64,000 nt of DNA from Actinacidiphila glaucinigra (lineage in GTDB: Bacteria > Actinomycetota > Actinomycetes > Streptomycetales > Streptomycetaceae): positions 186,001-250,000 of the forward strand of contig NZ_FZOF01000009.1 of the NCBI RefSeq assembly GCF_900188405.1, given 5' to 3'. Numbering within the stretch: position 1 is the first letter of the stretch; each line of letters begins with the position of its first letter. The position numbers were made by a program, and so were the translations under genes. Shown piece after piece: positions 46,685 through 56,049 of this stretch. The notes below the pieces were generated by a model, which ran no database searches, was not told the origin of the DNA, and saw nothing but the letters and a program-made list of their open reading frames with translations.

Positions 46685-47767
46685 ATGGGTTCGGTTCGCG
46701 TAGCCATCGTTGGCGTGGGCAACTGCGCCGCTTCGCTGGTGCAGGGTGTCGAGTACTACAAGGACGCCGACCCGGCCAGCCGCGTGCCTGGCCTCATGCA
46801 CGTGCAGTTCGGCGACTACCACGTGCGTGACGTCGAGTTCGTCGCTGCCTTCGACGTCGACGCGAAGAAGGTCGGTCTCGACCTCGCGGACGCCATCGGT
46901 GCCAGCGAGAACAACACCATCAAGATCTGCGACGTGCCGCAGAAGGACGTGACCGTCCAGCGCGGCCACACCCTGGACGGTCTCGGCAAGTACTACCGCG
47001 AGACCATCGAGGAGTCCGCCGAGGAGCCGGTCGACGTCGTGCAGGTGCTCAAGGACCGGCAGGTCGACGTGCTCGTCTGCTACCTGCCCGTGGGTTCCGA
47101 GGCCGCGGCGAAGTTCTACGCGCAGTGCGCCATCGACGCCAAGGTCGCCTTCGTCAACGCCCTCCCGGTCTTCATCGCCGGTACCAAGGAGTGGGCGGAC
47201 AAGTTCACCGAGGCCGGTGTGCCGATCGTCGGTGACGACATCAAGTCGCAGGTCGGCGCCACCATCACGCACCGCGTGCTCACCAAGCTCTTCGAGGACC
47301 GCGGTGTCATCGTCGAGCGCACCATGCAGCTGAACGTCGGCGGCAACATGGACTTCAAGAACATGCTCGAGCGCGAGCGCCTGGAGTCCAAGAAGATCTC
47401 GAAGACGCAGGCCGTCACCTCCCAGATCCCCGACCGCGACCTGGGTGAGAAGAACGTCCACATCGGCCCCTCGGACTACGTGGCCTGGCTGGACGACCGC
47501 AAGTGGGCGTACGTCCGCCTCGAGGGCCGTGCCTTCGGCGACGTCCCGCTGAACCTGGAGTACAAGCTCGAGGTCTGGGACTCCCCGAACTCCGCGGGTG
47601 TCATCATCGACGCGGTGCGCGCGGCGAAGATCGCCAAGGACCGCGGCATCGGCGGCCCGATCCTGTCGGCGTCCTCCTACTTCATGAAGTCCCCGCCGGT
47701 GCAGTACTTCGACGACGAGGCCCGCGAGAACGTGGAGAAGTTCATCCGCGGCGAGGTCGAGCGCTGA
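46685..47767 (+). CDS. ino1: Inositol-3-phosphate synthase
   Basis: This 360-residue NAD-dependent enzyme turns glucose 6-phosphate into inositol 3-phosphate, for phosphatidylinositol and mycothiol. It has the Rossmann motif [16 protein letters not shown] and the conserved blocks NALPVFIAG and [30 protein letters not shown] 46685 is chosen because AGGGAG is 8 nt upstream. It is cotranscribed with the PadR gene. Confidence 0.95.
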   Translation: MGSVRVAIVGVGNCAASLVQGVEYYKDADPASRVPGLMHVQFGDYHVRDVEFVAAFDVDAKKVGLDLADAIGASENNTIKICDVPQKDVTVQRGHTLDGLGKYYRETIEESAEEPVDVVQVLKDRQVDVLVCYLPVGSEAAAKFYAQCAIDAKVAFVNALPVFIAGTKEWADKFTEAGVPIVGDDIKSQVGATITHRVLTKLFEDRGVIVERTMQLNVGGNMDFKNMLERERLESKKISKTQAVTSQIPDRDLGEKNVHIGPSDYVAWLDDRKWAYVRLEGRAFGDVPLNLEYKLEVWDSPNSAGVIIDAVRAAKIAKDRGIGGPILSASSYFMKSPPVQYFDDEARENVEKFIRGEVER

Positions 47768-47810
47768 ACAGCGGCTTAACCCCCGTCACCACTCGTCGTA
47801 CGACGCGACC

Positions 47811-47847
47811 GCACAGGCCCCCGGGTATGGCACCCGGGGGCCTGTGC
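47811..47847 (+). terminator. Terminator after ino1
   Basis: A perfect 16-bp stem (47811-47826 with 47832-47847) and a 5-nt loop. Confidence 0.88.
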
Positions 47848-47866
47848 GTCATGTGAGGCTGTGCGC

Positions 47867-49156
47867 ATGCCCGTTGTCCGTGATCTCCGTGTGCTGCTGC
47901 GCTTCCGGGACTTCCGCCGGCTGCTGTCGGTGCGGTTGCTGTCCCAGCTCTCCGACGGGGTCTTCCAGGTGGCGCTGGCGGCCTATGTGGTCTTCTCCCC
48001 GGAGAAGCAGGCCTCGCCGGCCGCCATCGCCTCCGCGATGGCGGTCCTGCTGCTGCCGTACTCGCTTCTGGGGCCGTTCACGGGCGTCCTGCTGGACCGC
48101 TGGCGGCGCCGGCAGGTCCTCCTCCACTGCAACCTGCTGCGGGCGGCGCTCTCCCTCGGCACGGCCGTGCTGATGCTGCTGCGTGTTCCGGACTGGCTCT
48201 TCTACCTGTCCGCCCTCTCGGTCACCGGCATCAACCGCTTCGTGCTCGCCGGCCTGTCGGCCGCGCTGCCCCGCGTCGTCGACGGGGAGCGGCTGGTCAT
48301 GGCGAACGCGCTCTCCCCGACCGCGGGCACGCTCGCCGCCACGGCGGGCGGCGGGGCGGCCTTCCTGATGCACCTGGTGGTGCCCGAGGGCGTCCGCTCC
48401 GACGTCCTGGTCGTGGTGCTGGGCGCCGTCCTCTATCTCTGTGCCGGGCTCACCGCGCTCACCCTGGGACGGGACCTACTGGGGCCGGATCCGTCCCGCG
48501 TCCAGCCGCGGGTGGGCGAGGCGCTGCTCAGCACCTTCCGCGGCCTGGTGCACGGCCTGAAGCATCTGCGCCGGCGACCCCACGCGGCGCGTGCCCTGGC
48601 CGCGATGACGGCGATGCGCTTCTGCTACGGCGGGCTCACGGTGACGGTGCTGATGCTGTGCCGCTACGCGTGGTCGGGGTCCGACGGTGCGGACCGCGGC
48701 ACGGCGGACGGCCTCGCGCTCCTCGGCCTGGCGGTCGCCGTCTCGGGCGCCGGCTTCTTCACGGCGGCCGTCGTCACCCCCTGGGCCACGGGCCGCTTCG
48801 GCACCTTCGGATGGATCACCGTCTGCGCGGGTTCGGCCGCCGTCATGCTCCCCGGACTGGGCCTCCCCTTCGAGCCGGCCCCGGTGCTGGCGGCGGCCTT
48901 CGTGCTGGGCCTGGCCACCCAGGGGGCGAAGATCGCCACGGACACCGTGGTCCAGTCCTCGATCGACGACGCCTACCGGGGGCGGATCTTCTCCATCTAC
49001 GACGTGCTGTTCAATGTCGCCTTCGTCGGCGCCGCGGCCATCTGCGCCCTGGTCCTCCCGCCGGACGGCCGCTCCGCGGGGCTCCTGCTGGCGCTCTCGG
49101 CGGTCTACGCAGCGGTGGCGGTCGGCACCGCCAGGACCCCGCGTCGTTTCACGTGA
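47867..49156 (+). CDS. Major facilitator transporter
   Basis: This 429-residue protein has about twelve membrane helices and an MFS-type opening, RLLSVRLLSQLSDGVFQVALAAYVVF, with LLDRWRRRQVLL between helices 2 and 3. It looks like a drug- or metabolite-exporting MFS. ATG 47867 or GTG 47861 are possible starts. Two parS sites follow at its 3' end, one overlapping the stop. Confidence 0.87.
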   Translation: MPVVRDLRVLLRFRDFRRLLSVRLLSQLSDGVFQVALAAYVVFSPEKQASPAAIASAMAVLLLPYSLLGPFTGVLLDRWRRRQVLLHCNLLRAALSLGTAVLMLLRVPDWLFYLSALSVTGINRFVLAGLSAALPRVVDGERLVMANALSPTAGTLAATAGGGAAFLMHLVVPEGVRSDVLVVVLGAVLYLCAGLTALTLGRDLLGPDPSRVQPRVGEALLSTFRGLVHGLKHLRRRPHAARALAAMTAMRFCYGGLTVTVLMLCRYAWSGSDGADRGTADGLALLGLAVAVSGAGFFTAAVVTPWATGRFGTFGWITVCAGSAAVMLPGLGLPFEPAPVLAAAFVLGLATQGAKIATDTVVQSSIDDAYRGRIFSIYDVLFNVAFVGAAAICALVLPPDGRSAGLLLALSAVYAAVAVGTARTPRRFT

Positions 49157-49159
49157 AAC
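49146..49159. promoter_or_regulatory. parS: parS site (perfect)
   Basis: GTTTCACGTGAAAC overlapping the last codons and stop of the MFS gene. Confidence 0.93.
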
Positions 49160-49183
49160 ACGAAGATCACTCCACCTCCGCCC

Positions 49184-49197
49184 GTTTCACGTGAAAC
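49184..49197. promoter_or_regulatory. parS: parS site (perfect)
   Basis: GTTTCACGTGAAAC, 38 bp from the previous copy, in the gap before the small Pro-rich membrane gene. Confidence 0.93.
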
Positions 49198-49288
49198 AGC
49201 CGCCCCGACAGATGGCCTGTCCGACCCCTCCAGTAACGTTCGCGCGTTCACAGGAACTGACAGGTTCATCCCAGGGAGGGGAACAACC

Positions 49289-49768
49289 ATGGCGACTCCG
49301 CCACCGCACGACACAAACCATCCGACCCCGCAGGGCCAGCCCGGCGCCTTCCCGCCGCCACAGGGTCAGCCCGGCACGTTCCCGCCCCCGCAAGGCCAGC
49401 CTGGCGCCTTCCCGCCGCCCGCCGCCCCGCCGCGGCGCGGCAGGAACATCGGCAAGCGCATCATCGGCGTGATCATCACCATCGTGGTCGTCATCGGCGT
49501 GCGGTTCGCCTTCTCCCAGTTCGACCAGACCGACGCCGAGACGTCGAAGGTCGGCGGCTGCCTCCACAACAAGGGCACCGAAGGGAGTCCGGACCTGGTG
49601 GACGTCGACTGCTCCTCAGGCGACGCCCAGTTCAAGATCGTCAAGAAGTTCGACGACTCGACCGACCAGAAGCAGTGTGAATCCGTCACCGAGTCGGACG
49701 TCTACTACACCCAGTCCGGGACCGACTTCAACAACGTCGTGCTCTGCCTGCAGAGCATCACCAAGTGA
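49289..49768 (+). CDS. LppU-like protein with QGQPG repeats
   Basis: This 159-residue protein has three near-identical GQPGxFPPPQ repeats in a Pro-rich N-terminus (residues 14-45), one membrane helix (RIIGVIITIVVVIGVRFAF) and an extracytoplasmic domain with four Cys that may form two disulfides. Its role is unknown; the Cys pattern resembles LppU-type lipoproteins of actinobacteria without a lipobox. Confidence 0.78.
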   Translation: MATPPPHDTNHPTPQGQPGAFPPPQGQPGTFPPPQGQPGAFPPPAAPPRRGRNIGKRIIGVIITIVVVIGVRFAFSQFDQTDAETSKVGGCLHNKGTEGSPDLVDVDCSSGDAQFKIVKKFDDSTDQKQCESVTESDVYYTQSGTDFNNVVLCLQSITK

Positions 49769-49785
49769 TGGGGTCGCCGTTACAG

Positions 49786-49825
49786 CCGAGGGGGTCATGT
49801 TTCACGTGAAACATGACCCCCTCGG
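49786..49825. terminator. Perfect 40-bp palindrome containing parS
   Basis: Arms CCGAGGGGGTCAT (49786-49798) and ATGACCCCCTCGG (49813-49825) flank parS. The transcript would form a long hairpin, so the palindrome probably ends both the convergent LppU-like and pcnA genes as well as binding ParB. Confidence 0.9.
49799..49812. promoter_or_regulatory. parS: parS site (perfect)
   Basis: GTTTCACGTGAAAC at the centre of the 40-bp palindrome. Confidence 0.93.
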
Positions 49826-49852
49826 TGCGTCCGACGCGTGGACGGCGGGCGC

Positions 49853-51268
49853 TCAGACCTGCGCGGCCCACCACTCCTTCAGCGCGGCCACGGCGGCCTC
49901 CTCGCCCAGCGGGCCGTTCTCCAGGCGCAGCTCCAGCAGGTGGTCGTACGCCTTGCCGACCTCGCGCCCCGGGGGAATGCCCAGGATCTCCATGATCCGG
50001 TTGCCGTCCAGGTCCGGCCGGATCGCGTCCAGCTCCTCCTGCTCCTTCAGCTGGGCGATCCGCTCCTCGAGCCCGTCGTAGGTTCGCGCCAGCGCCGCGG
50101 CCTTGCGCTTGTTGCGGGTCGTGCAGTCGGAGCGGGTCAGCTTGTGCAGCTGGTCGAGCATCGGTCCGGCGTCCCGGACGTAGCGCCGGACGGCGGAGTC
50201 GGTCCACTCCCCGGTCCCGTAGCCGTGGAAGCGCAGATGCAGCTCCACCAGCCGGGCGACGTCCTTGATGATGTCGTTCGGGTACTTGAGCTTGGTCAGC
50301 CGCCCCTTGGCCATCTTGGCGCCGACCACCTCGTGGTGGTGGAAGGAGACCCGGCCGTCGGACTCGAAGCGCCGGGTGCGCGGCTTGCCGATGTCGTGCA
50401 GCAGCGCGGCGAGGCGCAGGACCAGGTCCGGCCCCTCGGTCTCCAGCGCCATCGCCTGGTCCAGGACGGTCAGCGTGTGCTCGTAGACGTCCTTGTGGCG
50501 ATGGTGCTCGTCCCGCTCCAGGCGCAGGGCCGGCAGCTCCGGGAGGACCCGTGCGGCCAGGCCGGTCTGCACCAGCAGCTGCAGGCCCTTGCGGGGGTGG
50601 TCGGAGAGGATCAGCTTGTTGAGCTCGTCCCGGACGCGCTCGGCGGAGACGATCTCGATGCGGTCGGCCATCTCCGTCATCGCCGTGACGACCTCGGGTG
50701 CCACCTCGAAGTCCAGCTGGGCGGCGAAGCGCGCGGCACGCATCATCCGCAGCGGATCGTCGGAGAAGGACTCCTCCGGGGTGCCCGGAGTGCGCAGGAG
50801 CCGCTGTGCGAGGTCGCCGAGCCCGCTGTAGGGGTCGACGAACTCCGCCTCCGGCAGCGAGACCGCCATCGCGTTGACGGTGAAGTCCCGGCGGACCAGG
50901 TCCTCCTCGATCGTCTCCCCGTAGGAGACCTCCGGCTTGCGCGAGGTCCGGTCGTAGGCCTCGGATCGGTAGGTGGTCACCTCGATCTGGTAGCCGCCCT
51001 TGCGGCACCCGACCGTGCCGAAGGCGATGCCCACCTCCCAGACGGCCTCCGCCCACCCGCGGATGATCTTCAGCACCTGGTCGGGCCGGGCGTCGGTGGT
51101 GAAGTCGAGGTCGTTGCCGAGCCTGCCGAGCAGGGTGTCGCGGACCGAGCCGCCGACGAGGGCAAGCCGGAATCCGGCGTCCTTGAAGCGGCGACCGAGG
51201 TCCTCGGCCACCGGCGCGATCACGGGCGCGGGCTTCAGGGTCTGGGGGGCGTTGTTGGCATTCGGCAC
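49853..51268 (-). CDS. pcnA: CCA-adding tRNA nucleotidyltransferase / poly(A) polymerase family
   Basis: This 471-residue enzyme has the class II nucleotidyltransferase signature LVGGSVRDTLLGRLGNDLDFTT, an RRDFTVNAMA motif, and an HD-type domain with LLHDIGKPRTR. It adds or repairs the CCA end of tRNA. GTG 51268 is chosen (VPNANNAPQTL). There is no Shine-Dalgarno site; a TACCCT box lies near, so it may be leaderless. It is divergent from the DUF6049 gene. Confidence 0.92.
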   Translation of the reverse strand: MPNANNAPQTLKPAPVIAPVAEDLGRRFKDAGFRLALVGGSVRDTLLGRLGNDLDFTTDARPDQVLKIIRGWAEAVWEVGIAFGTVGCRKGGYQIEVTTYRSEAYDRTSRKPEVSYGETIEEDLVRRDFTVNAMAVSLPEAEFVDPYSGLGDLAQRLLRTPGTPEESFSDDPLRMMRAARFAAQLDFEVAPEVVTAMTEMADRIEIVSAERVRDELNKLILSDHPRKGLQLLVQTGLAARVLPELPALRLERDEHHRHKDVYEHTLTVLDQAMALETEGPDLVLRLAALLHDIGKPRTRRFESDGRVSFHHHEVVGAKMAKGRLTKLKYPNDIIKDVARLVELHLRFHGYGTGEWTDSAVRRYVRDAGPMLDQLHKLTRSDCTTRNKRKAAALARTYDGLEERIAQLKEQEELDAIRPDLDGNRIMEILGIPPGREVGKAYDHLLELRLENGPLGEEAAVAALKEWWAAQV

Positions 51269-51429
51269 AACAGAAAAGGGTACGTGCCCATGCGCCCCGC
51301 GGCGGACCGGTTTACCGGCACCCGCGATCATGCCCGACGCCTTCCCGCCCCCGGACTGTATCGATCTTGTGGCCCACTCACAGCACTTTGGGTCATCGAG
51401 CATCGTTACCATTCCAGGACGCACATCCG

Positions 51430-53832
51430 ATGACGACGAGGGACGGCCAGCGCGTGGGCGAGGCGGCACAGCACCCCGGAGGAACTCCGGCCCGTTCGAG
51501 GCTGCGCCGGGCCACGGCGCTGCTCGTGGGCGCCACCCTGTTCACCGGCCTGGTCCAGGCCCGTACGGCCCCCGCGGCGTACGCGGAGACCCCCAGCGGC
51601 CGGACCGTGGACGTGTCGGTGAACTCGCTGTCCCCCACCGCCCCGGCCAAGGGCGACACCCTCACGGTGACGGGCACCGTCACCAACAAGAGCAAGCACA
51701 CCGTCAGCGGCGCCCACGTCGGCGTGGAGATCGCCCCCCAGGGCCCGCTGGACAGCCGCAGCGCCATCAACGACGTGTCCACCAGCGCGCCCCACACCCT
51801 GGCCGACGGCGCGGAGATCACCGGGCACACCATGCCGGTCGACGACCTGTCCGCCGGCATCAGCCGCAGTTTCACCCTGAAGGTGCCGGTCAAGGATCTC
51901 GACCTGGGCCCGGACGGCGTCTACCAGCTCGGGGTCTCCCTGACCGGGCAGACCCGCGACCGCGGCTACGACGAGTACCTCGGCATCGAGCGGACCTTCC
52001 TCCCCTGGTACCCGGACGGGGACGCCAAGCCGACCCGCTACACCTTCCTGTGGCCGCTGATCGACCGCCCGCACCTCGCCGTGCGCAGCGAGAGCGACGA
52101 CCAGCAGAGCCCGATCTTCCTCGACGACGACCTCGCCGGGGACCTGGCGCCGGGCGGCCGTCTGCAGCAGATGGTGGCGCTCGGACGGGATCTGCCCGTC
52201 ACCTGGGTCATCGACCCGGACCTGCTCTCCACGGTCGACGCGATGACGCGCCGGTACCAGGTAGCCGGCCCCGGCGGTGATCTCGATCACACCACGTCGG
52301 GCACCGGCACCGAGAACGCGAAGCGCTGGCTGAACAGCCTCAAGGAGGCCGTGGTCGGGAAGGAGGTCGTCGCGCTGCCCTTCGCCGATCCCGACATCGC
52401 CTCCATCGCCCACCGCGGCAAGAGCGTCCCCGGCACCCTGAACCACCTCAAGACCGCCACGGAACTCGCGACGACCACCGTCGAGGTCGTCCTCAACGGC
52501 CAGGTCACCCCCGACACGGACGTCTCCTGGCCCGTCGAGGGCGCCGTCGACCCCTCCATCGTCGACGTGGCCACCTCGGCCGGCGCCGACAAGGTGATCG
52601 CCCGCAGCGACAGCCTCGGCGAGCCCGGCGACCTCAACTACACCCCCACCTCGGCGCGGCCCATCGGCGGCGGCACGACGGCGGTCGTCGCCGATTCCGG
52701 GCTCTCCAAGGCCTTCCAGGGCGACATGACGTCGGCCGGCTCCTCGACCCTCGCGGTCCAGAAGTACCTGGCGCAGACCCTGATGATCACGATGCAGGCG
52801 CCCGACCGGCAGCGCAGCGTCGTCGTCGCCCCGCAGCGGATGGCCAAGGCCTCACAGGCCCAGGCCATGGCCCAGGCGATCACCGAGGTCGCCGGCAGCG
52901 GCTGGGCGGAGACCGCGGACTTCTCCGCCGCGGCGGAGGCGACCCCCGACCCGAGGGCCAACCGCAAGGTGCCCGGCACCGGCGCCTACCCCAAGCGCCT
53001 GCGCAAGCAGGAGATGAGCACCGCGGCCTTCCGCCAGATCCAGGCGACCCAGGGCGAGCTCGACGACTTCATGGCCCTCCTGAGCAAGCCCGACCGGGTG
53101 CGGACCCCCTTCGGCAACGCGCTGATGCGCTCGATGTCCACCGAGTGGCGCGGCTCCGCCCACAGGTCGGCCGCCTACCGCACGGCCATCTCCGACTACC
53201 TGTCCGACCTGATGAGCCTGGTCTACCTGCTCCCCAAGACCGGGACGCTCACGCTCTCGGGCCGCAGCGGCACCATCCCGGTCACCGTGAAGAACGAGCT
53301 CGGCCAGACCGTGCAGGGCTTGGAGCTGCGCCTCACCTCCAGCCAGGGCAACAGCCTCGACCCCGGCGACGCGCAGCCGGTGACCGTCGAGGGCGGCCAC
53401 ACCCGCTCCCTGAAGTTCGAGGGCACCGCCGCCCGCAACGGCCTGAACACGATCACGGCCCAGCTCTACACGCCCGACGGCGCCAAGTTCAGCACGCCCA
53501 TCACCTTCCAGGTGGATGTCACCTCCATCACATCCTCCGTCATGCTGGTGATCGCCGCCGGGCTCCTGCTGCTCGTGCTGGCGGGCGCCCGGATGTACCA
53601 CCAGCGCAAGCGTCGCGCGGCGACCGAGGGTGGGGACGGCGACGCCGACCCGTCCGGGGACGACGCCGACCCGTCCGACGACGGGGAGACGGGCGAGGAC
53701 GGAGACGACGCCGGGAAGGGCACCATGGGTGACCGGGACGGCGTCGGTGACGAGCAGCCGGGTGACCTGGCGCCGGACACCTCCCCGGAAAGTACGGACC
53801 CGTCCGGGACGGGTGAGAAGGTGGACCGATAG
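51430..53832 (+). CDS. DUF6049 membrane-anchored envelope protein
   Basis: This 800-residue protein has a signal peptide ending near APAAYAE, a large extracytoplasmic region, and one C-terminal membrane helix (SVMLVIAAGLLLLVLAGARM) followed by an acidic tail with repeated DADPS/DDG. It matches the DUF6049 family, encoded beside murJ in actinobacteria, including mycobacteria. A peptidoglycan role is inferred from that synteny. ATG 51430 is the start. Confidence 0.87.
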   Translation: MTTRDGQRVGEAAQHPGGTPARSRLRRATALLVGATLFTGLVQARTAPAAYAETPSGRTVDVSVNSLSPTAPAKGDTLTVTGTVTNKSKHTVSGAHVGVEIAPQGPLDSRSAINDVSTSAPHTLADGAEITGHTMPVDDLSAGISRSFTLKVPVKDLDLGPDGVYQLGVSLTGQTRDRGYDEYLGIERTFLPWYPDGDAKPTRYTFLWPLIDRPHLAVRSESDDQQSPIFLDDDLAGDLAPGGRLQQMVALGRDLPVTWVIDPDLLSTVDAMTRRYQVAGPGGDLDHTTSGTGTENAKRWLNSLKEAVVGKEVVALPFADPDIASIAHRGKSVPGTLNHLKTATELATTTVEVVLNGQVTPDTDVSWPVEGAVDPSIVDVATSAGADKVIARSDSLGEPGDLNYTPTSARPIGGGTTAVVADSGLSKAFQGDMTSAGSSTLAVQKYLAQTLMITMQAPDRQRSVVVAPQRMAKASQAQAMAQAITEVAGSGWAETADFSAAAEATPDPRANRKVPGTGAYPKRLRKQEMSTAAFRQIQATQGELDDFMALLSKPDRVRTPFGNALMRSMSTEWRGSAHRSAAYRTAISDYLSDLMSLVYLLPKTGTLTLSGRSGTIPVTVKNELGQTVQGLELRLTSSQGNSLDPGDAQPVTVEGGHTRSLKFEGTAARNGLNTITAQLYTPDGAKFSTPITFQVDVTSITSSVMLVIAAGLLLLVLAGARMYHQRKRRAATEGGDGDADPSGDDADPSDDGETGEDGDDAGKGTMGDRDGVGDEQPGDLAPDTSPESTDPSGTGEKVDR

Positions 53833-53865
53833 CCAGCGAGCCATGTCCGATGAGGTGGGGCAGAG

Positions 53866-55929
53866 ATGAACGCACCGTACGACGGTGAGCGCGAACGGGA
53901 AGCCGGGGAGCGGTTCCCCGAGCAGCCCGGGCAGCACCCTGCCGCGCCCGACCCGTACCTGCAGGACACCTACGCCCGCGATCCGTACCGGCGGCAGGAT
54001 CCGACCGTGGAGGACCCGGTGGGCGAGGCTCTCTACGACCGCGCCGCGCACCCGCCGGCCCAGCCGCATGCCTACGGGCCGCCGTACGCGCACCAGGAGC
54101 CGTACCGCATGCCGTACGCCGACGACGCCAACACCCGGTACGTCGGCGTCGACGAGCTGGTCTCCAACGCGCCGGACGAGGACGGGAGGCCGGCCCGGCC
54201 GGACGAGTACGCCCACCTCTTCCGCGACGAGCCGGTGCAGACCGCCCCCGCGGAGCCCGAGCCCGCGGCGGCGCCCGCGGCCGGGAAGTCCGGCGGACGG
54301 GCCGGCAGCGTCCTCAAGTCCAGCGCCCTCATGGCGGCCGGCACCCTCGTCTCCCGGGTCACCGGATTCCTGCGCACCCTGGTCATGGCCGCCGCGATCG
54401 GCGTCGGCACCCTGAACGACGGCTACCAGGTCGCCAACACCCTGCCCACGATGATCTACATCCTGGTCGGCGGCGGCGCGATCAACGCGGTCTTCATCCC
54501 GCAGCTCGTACGCGCCATGAAGAACGACGAGGACGGCGGCGAGGCGTACGCCAACCGTCTGCTCACCCTGGTCGTCGTCGGTCTGGCGGCCGTCACCGCC
54601 GTCTGTGTGATCGCCGCACCGGTCTTCATCCAGGCGATGTCCCACGACATCGCCTCCGACCCGGTCAGGTTCGAGGTCGCGGTCACCTTCGCCCGCTACT
54701 GCATCCCCACCATGTTCTTCATGGGCGTGCACGTCGTACTCGGGCAGATCCTCAACGCCCGCGGCCGCTTCGGCGCGATGATGTGGACCCCGGTCCTCAA
54801 CAACGTCGTCATCATCGCCACCTTCGGTGCGTTCATCTGGGCCTTCGGCTCCTTCACCAGCACCGGTGTCTCCTCGCAGACCATCACCCCCGAGGGCGTC
54901 CGCCTGCTCGGCCTCGGCACCCTGCTGGGCTTGACCGTGCAGGCCCTGGCGATGGTCCCCTACCTGCGCGAGGCCGGATTCCGGATCAGGCCTCGGTTCG
55001 ACTGGCGAGGCCACGGTCTCGGCCACGCGGCGAAGCTGGCCAAGTGGACCTTCTTCTTCGTCCTCGCCAACCAGATCGGCCTGATCGTCCTCACCCAGTT
55101 CGCCACCGCGGCGGGCGCGGCGGCCGAGAAGACGGGCCACGAGGGCACCGGCATCACCGCTTTCAACTACGCGCTGCTGCTGTGGCAGATGCCGCAGGCC
55201 ATCATCACCGTCTCCGTCATGACGGCCGTGCTCCCGCGGATCTCCCGCGCCGCGGCCGACGGCGACGCCGCCGCGGTCCGCGACGACCTCTCCTACGGCC
55301 TGCGGACCTCGGGCGTGGCCATCGTGCCCGCCGCCTTCGCCTTCCTCGCCCTCGGCCTCCCCATCGCCACCTTGCTCTACAGCAGCTCCGGCGAGGGCGC
55401 GGTGAACATCGGCTTCGTGCTGATGGCCTTCGGACTGGGCCTGATCCCCTTCTCGGTGCAGTACATCGTCCTGCGCGGCTTCTACGCGTACGAGGACACC
55501 CGCACCCCCTTCTACAACACCGTCATCGTCGCGATCTGCAACGCCACCGCGGCCGCCGCCTGCTACTTCCTGCTGCCCGCCCGGTGGGCCGTGGTCGGCA
55601 TGGCCGCCGGGTACGGACTGGCCTACGCGATCGGCGTCGGAGTGGCGGTCAAGCGGCTGCGCAGGCGCCTCGGTGGCGACATCGACGGCAAGCGCGTGGT
55701 CCGTACCTACGCCAGGCTCTTCGGCGCGTGCATCCCCGCCGCAGCGGGCGCCGGCGCCGTCGTCTACGGTGTCTGGCACTCGCTGGGTCACGGCGCTGCC
55801 GCATCGTTGCTGTCGCTGGTGCTCGGCGCCGCTGTGCTGGGCGGAATCTTCTTCGTCGCCGCCAAGCGCATGCGCGTCGAGGAGATGACGGCCATGGTCG
55901 GCATGGTCAGGGGCCGGCTGGGCCGCTGA
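53866..55929 (+). CDS. murJ: Lipid II flippase MurJ
   Basis: This 687-residue protein has a Pro/Tyr-rich cytoplasmic extension of about 145 residues, then fourteen predicted helices of the MOP/MurJ fold (SSALMAAGTLVSRVTGFLRTLVMAAAIGVG). It moves lipid II across the membrane. Unlike the mycobacterial homologue, the pseudokinase domain is not fused here but encoded by the next gene. ATG 53866 follows GGGGCAGAG. Confidence 0.93.
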   Translation: MNAPYDGEREREAGERFPEQPGQHPAAPDPYLQDTYARDPYRRQDPTVEDPVGEALYDRAAHPPAQPHAYGPPYAHQEPYRMPYADDANTRYVGVDELVSNAPDEDGRPARPDEYAHLFRDEPVQTAPAEPEPAAAPAAGKSGGRAGSVLKSSALMAAGTLVSRVTGFLRTLVMAAAIGVGTLNDGYQVANTLPTMIYILVGGGAINAVFIPQLVRAMKNDEDGGEAYANRLLTLVVVGLAAVTAVCVIAAPVFIQAMSHDIASDPVRFEVAVTFARYCIPTMFFMGVHVVLGQILNARGRFGAMMWTPVLNNVVIIATFGAFIWAFGSFTSTGVSSQTITPEGVRLLGLGTLLGLTVQALAMVPYLREAGFRIRPRFDWRGHGLGHAAKLAKWTFFFVLANQIGLIVLTQFATAAGAAAEKTGHEGTGITAFNYALLLWQMPQAIITVSVMTAVLPRISRAAADGDAAAVRDDLSYGLRTSGVAIVPAAFAFLALGLPIATLLYSSSGEGAVNIGFVLMAFGLGLIPFSVQYIVLRGFYAYEDTRTPFYNTVIVAICNATAAAACYFLLPARWAVVGMAAGYGLAYAIGVGVAVKRLRRRLGGDIDGKRVVRTYARLFGACIPAAAGAGAVVYGVWHSLGHGAAASLLSLVLGAAVLGGIFFVAAKRMRVEEMTAMVGMVRGRLGR

Positions 55930-56049
55930 CGTCCCGTACCGCGCAACCTTCGGGGGCCGTCGTGTGTCGTGCATAGCGGTGGACTGTTGGCACAATTGTC
56001 CTCGGCTGTGTTGTCAGATCTTGCAACGGATGGGGAGGCAGGAACGACG

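Noticed and set aside
52852-55995. A 1047-codon minus-strand frame across DUF6049 and murJ
   Set aside because: It spans two well-supported genes on the other strand and has no recognisable fold.
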